A DNA stretch of 39,984 nucleotides from Planotetraspora thailandica. GTDB taxonomy: Bacteria; Actinomycetota; Actinomycetes; Streptosporangiales; Streptosporangiaceae. Below, piece by piece: positions 23,885 to 29,325 of this stretch. Location of the stretch: positions 1-39,984 of the forward strand of contig NZ_BOOR01000086.1 in assembly GCF_016863335.1 (NCBI RefSeq), read 5' to 3'. Positions within the stretch are counted from its first letter, which is position 1. Each line of letters starts with the position of its first letter. Both the position numbers and the translations under genes were made by a program. The notes beneath the pieces are model-generated. The model was not told the origin of the DNA, did not search any database, and saw only the letters and a program-made list of their open reading frames with translations.

Positions 23885-24232
23885 GTGGCTGACAAGATCG
23901 TGGAGGTGGTGCTCAAGGCATTCGCGGGCGGGCTGTTCGTCCTGGGATTCGCCGCATTGGCCGAGATGATGACGCCAAAGCGTCTGGCGGGGGTCTTCTC
24001 CGCCGGTCCCTCGATCGCCATGGGAAGCCTGCTCGTCACCGCGGCGTTCATGGGCGAGGCGGACATGCGGGCCGCCGCGGAGGGCATGCGGGCCGGGGCA
24101 GTGGGTTTCTTCGCCTTTTGCCTGGTCACGGCTGCCCTGCTCGAGTACTGGGGAGTGTGGCGCGCTGCCCTGGCCGGGCTCGCCGGCTGGCTGGTCGTCT
24201 CCGTGCCCGTCTACTTGCTGCTCCTGCCGTGA
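23885..24232 (+). CDS. DUF3147-family membrane protein (first of pair)
   Basis: A 115-residue integral membrane protein with four hydrophobic helices: VVLKAFAGGLFVLGFAALAE, AGPSIAMGSLLVTAAFMG, AVGFFAFCLVTAALLEYW and ALAGLAGWLVVSVPVYLLLL. The pattern KAFAGGLxVLxFAxLAExxxPKRLAGVFSAxPS fits DUF3147. The function is unknown. GGAAGGAG lies before the GTG start. It overlaps the next gene by 4 bp, so two related proteins are co-translated and may form a heterodimer. Confidence 0.75.
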   Translation: MADKIVEVVLKAFAGGLFVLGFAALAEMMTPKRLAGVFSAGPSIAMGSLLVTAAFMGEADMRAAAEGMRAGAVGFFAFCLVTAALLEYWGVWRAALAGLAGWLVVSVPVYLLLLP

Positions 24233-24672
24233 GCGGTGACCGGCCCGGAGGCCCCGCCGAGGAGGACAGGCTCCGGCTCGTGCCGCGCGCGCTGGCGCGG
24301 ACCGAACCCGGCGACTGGCTGGTGCGGTTCGCGTTCGGAGCGGGCGTGTCGGGGCTGGCCGGCGTCATGTCGACGGCGGGGGGCCCGCGTCTCGGCGGGC
24401 TCTTCCTCGCCTTTCCCGCCGTGATCATCGCCTCGATGACCCTGATGGCCCGGCGGGAGGGCCTGCGACAGGCGCGCGCCGATGCGCACGGCGCGATCTA
24501 CGGCACGCTCGGCATGATCGCGTTCGCCGTGTGCGCTGTGTTCCTGATCGGTCGCCTGCCCGCCTGGGCGGCCCTGGTCGCCGCGGCGGCGGTCTGGGTG
24601 GTGGTCGGCCTCGGCTCCTATCTGGTGAGCCGGCCGGTGGGACGGCGACTCAAGCGGCTCAGGAATATTTAG
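24229..24672 (+). CDS. DUF3147-like membrane protein (second of pair)
   Basis: A 147-residue protein. The N-terminal 30 residues are charged and cytoplasmic, followed by about four helices: RFAFGAGVSGLAGVMSTAGG, GGLFLAFPAVIIASMTLMA, YGTLGMIAFAVCAVFLIG and ALVAAAAVWVVVGLGSYLV. GPRLGGLFLAFPA is the DUF3147-type motif, shared with the first gene of the pair. The GTG start overlaps the previous TGA (GTGA). It is a likely heteromeric partner of that protein. No transport substrate can be named. Confidence 0.7.
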   Translation: MSGDRPGGPAEEDRLRLVPRALARTEPGDWLVRFAFGAGVSGLAGVMSTAGGPRLGGLFLAFPAVIIASMTLMARREGLRQARADAHGAIYGTLGMIAFAVCAVFLIGRLPAWAALVAAAAVWVVVGLGSYLVSRPVGRRLKRLRNI

Positions 24673-24747
24673 CGACTCAGTATTATTGTGCAGCCTCGTC
24701 GGCGGGCTTGCCCGCGACGCGTGGCCGTACACGAGGAGGAGGACGTC

Positions 24748-25335
24748 ATGAGCAAGCTAGAGATCATCGTCGCCAGCACCCGCCCCAGCCGGGTCGGCCT
24801 GTCGATCGGCAAATGGACCGAAGAGGTGGCGGCGGAGCACGGAGGCTTCTCCGAGATCGAGCTCATCGATCTCGCCGAGGTGAACCTGCCGTTCATGAAC
24901 GAGCCCAACCACCCGCGGCTCGGTCAGTACGTGCACCAGCACACCCGCGACTGGAGCGCCAAGGTCGCCGAGGCAGATGCGTTCGTCTTCGTGATGCCGG
25001 AGTACAACTACGGCTACAACGCCGAGCTCAAGAACGCGATCGACTACCTCCACAAGGAGTGGCAGTACAAGCCGGTCGGCCTGGTGAGTTACGGCGGCAT
25101 CGCCGGCGGCACGAGGGCCGCTCAGATGATCAAGCAGGTGGTCACGACGTTGCGGATGACACCATTGTTTGAGGCGGTTTCCATCCCGTTTGTCCACCAC
25201 CACATCGATCACGACAATAAGCTGGTACCAAACGACGTCATGACCGCATCGGCCAAGACCATGTTCGACGAACTGGTCCGGGTGAGCGAGGCTTTGCGGG
25301 TGCTGCGGGAGGGCACGGCTCCCGCCACGAAGTGA
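24748..25335 (+). CDS. NADPH-dependent FMN reductase-family protein
   Basis: A 195-residue flavodoxin-fold reductase. IIVASTRPSRVGLSIGKW binds the FMN phosphate, LPFMNEPNHPRLGQY is the family loop, FVMPEYNYGYNAELKNAIDY is the PEYNxxxxxxLKNAID signature, and VSYGGIAGGTRAAQM follows. Such enzymes reduce quinones, azo compounds or flavins using NAD(P)H. The HxlR regulator 10 bp downstream is a common partner and probably represses this gene in response to electrophiles. An AT-rich stretch (24662-24690) just upstream is the likely promoter and operator region. Confidence 0.9.
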   Translation: MSKLEIIVASTRPSRVGLSIGKWTEEVAAEHGGFSEIELIDLAEVNLPFMNEPNHPRLGQYVHQHTRDWSAKVAEADAFVFVMPEYNYGYNAELKNAIDYLHKEWQYKPVGLVSYGGIAGGTRAAQMIKQVVTTLRMTPLFEAVSIPFVHHHIDHDNKLVPNDVMTASAKTMFDELVRVSEALRVLREGTAPATK

Positions 25336-25345
25336 GCTGGAGACG

Positions 25346-25720
25346 ATGGTCAACGAAGTGCATCGCGTCTGCGAGAGATATCACGCGGCGATCGAGCTGA
25401 TCGGCGCCCGCTGGTCGGGCGCTATTCTGCGCGCGATATTCACGGATCACCACCGGTACGCGCAGATCAAGGCTGCCGTGCCGGGCCTCAGTGACACGAT
25501 GCTCGCCGAGCGGCTGCGGCGCCTGGAGATCGAGGGGCTGGTCGAACGCCGGGTCACCCCCTCCATCCCCGTCCAGGTGGAGTACCACCTCACCAGGAAG
25601 GGTGCCGACCTGGAGGAAGTGATGCAGGCGGTGGTGACCTGGTCGCACAAGTGGCTGCCGCTCCCCGGGCAGCCCGTCGGCGAGGTGCTGGAGGCCGGCG
25701 TCGGCGGCGAGCGCGACTGA
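25346..25720 (+). CDS. HxlR-family transcriptional regulator
   Basis: A 124-residue winged-helix regulator of the HxlR/DUF24 family: CERYHAAIELIGARWSGAIL (the conserved N-terminal Cys and KW-like motif), GLSDTMLAERLRRLEIEGLV, VEYHLTRKGADLEEVM and WSHKW. In HypR/YodB-type members the N-terminal Cys senses quinones or oxidants. Here CERYH keeps that Cys (residue 9). It is probably in one transcript with the FMN reductase and regulates it. ATG 25346 follows GAGCTGGAG. Confidence 0.9.
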   Translation: MVNEVHRVCERYHAAIELIGARWSGAILRAIFTDHHRYAQIKAAVPGLSDTMLAERLRRLEIEGLVERRVTPSIPVQVEYHLTRKGADLEEVMQAVVTWSHKWLPLPGQPVGEVLEAGVGGERD

Positions 25721-25774
25721 CCTCCTGGTTAAGAGGAACGTCTAGAACGCCCCAACAAGGGGTGAAATCAAAGC

Positions 25775-25793
25775 CCTGGTCAAGGCCTGGTCA
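25775..25793. promoter_or_regulatory. CCTGGTCA direct repeat, 11-bp period, upstream of HK-B
   Basis: CCTGGTCA occurs at 25775-25782 and 25786-25793, one helical turn apart, about 145 bp before HK-B. This is the spacing preferred by OmpR-family response regulators. The rest of the 216-bp gap (25721-25936) is T-rich with recurrent TGTTTT and no gene. Confidence 0.4.
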
Positions 25794-25936
25794 TGTACGG
25801 ACCGTTTTTTGGCATTGTTTTCCGCATCCACACGTTCGTTTGCCGTAAGCAGGTGCGTCCTTCAATAGTGTTTTGTCCAGACGTTGTTTTCAAGGAGGCT
25901 GCCGGCCGGTAACAGCGATCAGGGGGGAGGCGGGCT

Positions 25937-27319
25937 GTGGTCATGAACCTGCGCCCGCACTCCATCCGGGCTCGCTTCACACTGCTGTCGGCGATCATCT
26001 CGTTCGCCGTCTTCGCGATCATCGGAGCAGGCCTCGACCTGGCGATCTGGACCCGTCTCCAGGACAACGTCTACAAGCAGACCGAGCGCGTCGCCACCGA
26101 CTGGATCGGGTCATGGACCCCCGGCAGGGCGGTGCCGCCCACCCCGAAGACGCAGATCAACCTCCTCCAACTCGTGGACTCTCGCGACAAGGTGGTCGCT
26201 GCGAGCCCGGCGGCGGCGAGGCAGGGCCCCCTCACCACGTTTCGGCCCCCTCTGGACGACAGGATCCAGCACGGCACCCAGTGCGGACCGCGGCACGGGT
26301 GCCTGATCCTGACCGCTATCAGGGTGCCTCCCTTGGAGACCACCGTGTTGTGGCGGGGGCAGCCCCACTACGTCTACGCGGGCATGGCCGAACCCGGCCT
26401 GATCGCGACGCACGAGCTCGAACTGCTGACCAGCGCCGGCGTCTTGGCGGCCACCGCACTCGCGGCCTGGGCGACCTGGTGGCTCGTGGGGCGGACCCTC
26501 CGCCCCGTCGCCATGATCCGTGCGAGAACGGCTGAGATAACCGTGAGTGACCTGAGCATGCGTGTGCCCGAACCGCCCGGCCGCGACGAGATCGCGCAGC
26601 TGGCCCGGACATCCAACAAGACCCTCGCCCGGCTGGAAGCCGCCGTCGAGCAACAGCGCCATTTCGCCTCCGTCGTCTCCCACGAGCTGCGATCACCCGT
26701 CGCCGGGCTTCACACGCAACTGGAGGAGGCGCTGCTGTACCCGGGCGACGTCGACCCGGTGACGACCATCAGGACCGCGCTGTCCACCACCGAGCGGCTT
26801 CAGGCGATCATCGACGATCTGCTGGTGCTCGCCCGCATCCGGTCGGCCCCGCCCGCGGCGCCGGAACCGATCGACCTGGCCGCGCTGGTCACCGAGGAGG
26901 CCAAGGGCAAAGTCCACGGCACTCCTGTGCGCACCACGACCAGCGGCCCGGTCGTCGTCCTCGGCAACCGCATCCAGCTGATCGGCGTGCTGAACAACCT
27001 CGTGGTCAACGCGCAACGCCACGCGCACTCAATCGTGGAGGTCACCGCGTCGCGGTCGGGCGGCCACGCTGTGGTGACCGTCACCGACGACGGCGAGGGC
27101 ATCGCGCCGAAGGACCGCGAGCGCGTCTTCGAGCCGTTCGTCCGCCTCGACGACGGGCGGCGCCGCGACCCCGGCGGCAGCGGGCTCGGCCTTGCCATCT
27201 GCCGTGCGATCGTGACCGCGCACCACGGCACCGTCGAGATCGAGGACTCGCCGCGCGGGGCCCGTTTCGTCGTACGGCTCCCGCTCATCGGTGCGGAGAC
27301 GGCTCCTTCACCCAACTGA
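25937..27319 (+). CDS. orphan sensor histidine kinase (HK-B), paralogue of HK-A
   Basis: A 460-residue membrane kinase collinear with HK-A (4605-5984): the same NLRPHSIRAR or TLRPHSIRAR start, TM helices at about 15-37 and 163-184, extracellular domain with a Cys pair (C116, C122), HAMP, H-box FASVVSHELRSPVAGL (H249), N-box VLNNLVVNAQRHA, G1 VTDDGEGIA and G2 GGSGLGLAICRAI. Identity is high through the catalytic half and lower in the sensor. No response regulator is adjacent. GGGGGGAGG is 6 bp before the GTG at 25937; the in-frame ATG at 25943 is a possible alternative. A terminator hairpin begins at its stop codon. Confidence 0.92.
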   Translation: MVMNLRPHSIRARFTLLSAIISFAVFAIIGAGLDLAIWTRLQDNVYKQTERVATDWIGSWTPGRAVPPTPKTQINLLQLVDSRDKVVAASPAAARQGPLTTFRPPLDDRIQHGTQCGPRHGCLILTAIRVPPLETTVLWRGQPHYVYAGMAEPGLIATHELELLTSAGVLAATALAAWATWWLVGRTLRPVAMIRARTAEITVSDLSMRVPEPPGRDEIAQLARTSNKTLARLEAAVEQQRHFASVVSHELRSPVAGLHTQLEEALLYPGDVDPVTTIRTALSTTERLQAIIDDLLVLARIRSAPPAAPEPIDLAALVTEEAKGKVHGTPVRTTTSGPVVVLGNRIQLIGVLNNLVVNAQRHAHSIVEVTASRSGGHAVVTVTDDGEGIAPKDRERVFEPFVRLDDGRRRDPGGSGLGLAICRAIVTAHHGTVEIEDSPRGARFVVRLPLIGAETAPSPN

Positions 27320-27345
27320 GCCCCCGGCCGGGGGATCGGGGGCTC
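27318..27345. terminator. hairpin terminator after HK-B
   Basis: GAGCCCCCG (27318-27326) pairs with CGGGGGCTC (27337-27345) around a 10-base loop, a 9-bp GC-rich stem that includes the HK-B stop codon. It lacks a clear T-run, as is usual in high-GC actinomycetes, and could also serve the minus-strand thaumatin relic. Confidence 0.6.
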
Positions 27346-27357
27346 GGGGCCTGTCAG

Positions 27358-27515
27358 GGTGAATGGCCGAACGTATGCGGTATCCGCACTCGCCCGCACA
27401 GGTGAAGGTGCTGGTCGCGTCGTCGTCCACGTAGGAGTAGGCGAACGGCTGGGCCTTCTTGAAGACGGCCGCGTAGTCCACCGGCCACTTCGCGGGGTTG
27501 CAGGCGGCCCTGCTC
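27358..27515 (-). pseudogene. C-terminal relic of a thaumatin-like gene
   Basis: The minus strand reads CNPAKWPVDYAAVFKKAQPF and AYSYVDDDATSTFTCAGECG, then YRI. This aligns with the C-terminus of the intact thaumatin-like protein encoded 550 bp away (CIPSKWPTDFTQVFKKAAPY and AYSYAFDDSATMACKGRCS). A 1-bp loss near 27378 moves the terminal TFGHSP and stop to another frame, and upstream of the first Cys the homology stops. It is a truncated and frameshifted duplicate with no start or export signal. Confidence 0.8.
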
Positions 27516-27569
27516 GACCTGAAAGGCCACCGCCAGCCCGTACGGGCGCGCAATGGGCACGCCATCTGG

Positions 27570-27600
27570 TTGAACGCGTTCTAGCCTGTCTCCGTATGAT
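27570..27600 (+). promoter_or_regulatory. possible promoter before small membrane protein
   Basis: TTGAAC (27570-27575) and TATGAT (27595-27600) are separated by 19 bp, longer than ideal, 52 bp before the GTG of the 72-residue protein. GTCTCCGTATGA within it partly resembles the minus-10-like half of the sigma/thaumatin promoters at 29141-29249, but the minus-35-like half is not there. Confidence 0.3.
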
Positions 27601-27651
27601 CCGGGGGCGGCCTAGTGACGAGATGCGAGCCAAGGTGGAGGAGCGGCCAAG

Positions 27652-27870
27652 GTGCTGATCCGCGCGTTGCTGAATGTCATGAGTTCGCTCCTTCTAGGTT
27701 TTCTCGTGGGCCTCGCGCTCCATTGGCTGTGGCGCGACTTTGGATGGGACCGCGTGGTGGCCTTCTCGCTCATTAGCGGTGTGGTTGCAGCCTTACGTGA
27801 GGTCCGTGACGAGTTGACTCGTAGGAAAGCGGCAAGACGGGGGCTTGCTGACGAGCAAGTGGGTCTGTAG
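27652..27870 (+). CDS. small membrane protein of unknown function
   Basis: A 72-residue peptide: an N-terminal hydrophobic helix (LLNVMSSLLLGFLVGLALHW), a second shorter one (VVAFSLISGVVAALREV), and a charged C-terminus (RDELTRRKAARRGLADEQ). GGTGGAGGAG lies 8 bp before the GTG start, which supports translation. I recognise no family. Codon usage looks less biased than in its neighbours, which suits a small or recently acquired gene. Confidence 0.5.
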   Translation: MLIRALLNVMSSLLLGFLVGLALHWLWRDFGWDRVVAFSLISGVVAALREVRDELTRRKAARRGLADEQVGL

Positions 27871-27932
27871 GCCGGGATCTCTCGCGCTGCGCCGGAACAG
27901 AGACGGAACAGGGCACGCCCTCCCGAAAACAG

Positions 27933-28064
27933 TCACTGGCGGCGCATGGCTTGGACCTGTGCCAGGTCGATGATGAACTGCGCTTGCCCAGCGCCACGAA
28001 GACCACCATCAAGGAGCGCCCCCGCGGCCCAGGCGGCGCCGGCCACCCTCTTTTTGCCGCCCAT
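27933..28064 (-). CDS. possible 43-residue ORF coupled to the thaumatin gene
   Basis: The thaumatin stop and an ATG overlap as TGATG (28066-28062), and the new frame encodes 43 residues starting MGGKKRVAGAAWAAGALLDG and ending AQFIIDLAQVQAMRRQ. The arrangement would allow translational coupling. There is no homologue I recognise and the coding signal is weak, so this may be chance. Confidence 0.25.
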   Translation of the reverse strand: MGGKKRVAGAAWAAGALLDGGLRGAGQAQFIIDLAQVQAMRRQ

Positions 28065-29086
28065 CACGTGATCCCGAAGGTCACCCGGTAGCTGCACCGG
28101 CCCTTGCACGCCATCGTCGCGGAGTCGTCGAAGGCGTACGAATAAGCGTACGGCGCGGCCTTCTTGAACACCTGCGTGAAGTCCGTGGGCCACTTCGACG
28201 GGATGCAGTTCTCCCGGCCCGCCCACTTGCCGCGGCAGCAGTAGGTGTCACCGCCGAACGCGGTGCACGGGTTGTTGCAGCCCACCGCCTGGCCGCCGAC
28301 CATCAGCTGCATCTTGGAGGGGCAGGAGACGGCCTTCGTGCAGCCGCCCTTGTAACAGCCGGAGGAGCTGACGGGGTCCTTGGTGCCGCCGCCGTAGATG
28401 TTGATCCACATCGGCAGGTTGTAGCCGTCGACCATGCTCACGTCGTAGAAGTCCATGCCGCCCCAGGCCGAGAGGGAGAACTCGCCGAGCGTGGTCGCCG
28501 ACCCGGTGCTGCCGACGCACTGGAAGACGCCTCCGCAGTCGCCGGTCTTGCAGTGCCCGTGTCCGGAGGAGTCGAAGGAGCAGCCCGTGCGGCCCCAGAA
28601 GCGGCCGCCCCACTTGTCGGCGACGGCGACCGAGACGGTCTGGCCGGGCTTGAGCACCCATCCGGTCTTCGTCAGCGGGTATTTGTCGTTTTTGTTGGAG
28701 GCGAGCCAGATCGTCTGGTTCATCTTGTTGACGAACGTGAACACGCGCTTGCCCGCCGGTGCCTTCGGCGTGGCCGCCTTCGTCGCGGACGTTCCCGCCG
28801 GGGCCTTCTTGGCGTTCTTGTGCGGCGACGGCGAGGGCTTCGCCGTCCTGCTCGCGTGAGGAGCCGTGGGCGTCGGAGACGTCGTCGTGCCGTCCGCCAC
28901 GGCGAGGGCGGTCTGGCCGGTGGACGGCGCGTTCGCCGACGCCTGGGTCGTGCCCCCGTCCGGCGAGGAGGGCCAGACCAGGGCTACCACCGTGGCGGCC
29001 ACAACCGCCACGACCAGGACGTACGGCAGCCACGATGGGGCCGCCACACGTCTTCTCCTCGTCATCATCGTCGTGCGCCTTCCCAT
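28064..29086 (-). CDS. membrane-anchored thaumatin-like protein
   Basis: A 340-residue protein. A short Arg-rich cytoplasmic start, one transmembrane helix (about 20-38) and a Thr/Pro/Ser/Lys linker (40-112) lead to a thaumatin domain (about 113-340). It starts FTFVNKMNQTIWLAS and keeps the acidic-cleft REDDD residues: Arg in GGRFWGRTGC, Glu in TLGEFSL (E202), and Asp residues in GMDFYDVSMVDGYNLPMW. About fourteen cysteines give the usual disulfide set, and AYSYAFDDSATMAC closes the fold. Plant and fungal thaumatin-like proteins bind, and some hydrolyse, beta-1,3-glucan. It is divergent from the sigma-GH128 fusion and shares its promoter pattern, so it is likely a target of that sigma factor. 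Confidence 0.88.
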   Translation of the reverse strand: MGRRTTMMTRRRRVAAPSWLPYVLVVAVVAATVVALVWPSSPDGGTTQASANAPSTGQTALAVADGTTTSPTPTAPHASRTAKPSPSPHKNAKKAPAGTSATKAATPKAPAGKRVFTFVNKMNQTIWLASNKNDKYPLTKTGWVLKPGQTVSVAVADKWGGRFWGRTGCSFDSSGHGHCKTGDCGGVFQCVGSTGSATTLGEFSLSAWGGMDFYDVSMVDGYNLPMWINIYGGGTKDPVSSSGCYKGGCTKAVSCPSKMQLMVGGQAVGCNNPCTAFGGDTYCCRGKWAGRENCIPSKWPTDFTQVFKKAAPYAYSYAFDDSATMACKGRCSYRVTFGIT

Positions 29087-29140
29087 GTACTCGCGCCCCG
29101 CGACGGGTCTGTACGGGCCCGCACGACGCGGAACGCCGGT

Positions 29141-29184
29141 GCCTCTATGCAGGAGACCGGCCGGGCGAGATCCGACAACGGAAA
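29141..29184 (-). promoter_or_regulatory. ECF-type promoter of the thaumatin gene (predicted)
   Basis: On the minus strand TTTCCGTTGTC (29184-29174), then 16 bp, then GTCTCCTGCATAGAGG (29157-29142). The same two boxes with the same 16-bp gap face the sigma-fusion gene. GTCTCC resembles the CGTC-type minus-10 of ECF promoters, and TTTCCGTTGTC would be the minus-35. It lies 64 bp before the thaumatin ATG. Confidence 0.7.
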
Positions 29185-29205
29185 ACGGGCGAGAAGTGTC
29201 GCAGA

Positions 29206-29249
29206 TTTCTGTTATCCGCTGATGGCCGGGCCGTCTCCTGTATAGAAGG
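29206..29249 (+). promoter_or_regulatory. ECF-type promoter of the sigma-GH128 gene (predicted)
   Basis: TTTCTGTTATC (29206-29216), 16 bp, GTCTCCTGTATAGAAG (29233-29248). It differs from the divergent thaumatin promoter at only four positions of the two boxes. The two minus-35 boxes are 21 bp apart. A partial second copy of the downstream box, CCGTCTTATAGAAG, follows at 29256-29269. The start codon is at 29326. It is predicted to be autoregulatory. Confidence 0.7.
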
Positions 29250-29325
29250 AAGGTCCCGTCTTATAGAAGATCGTCCTAGATTGCCCCATGTCAGGGGCCG
29301 GACGACGGACAGAGAGCGGAGTGCG

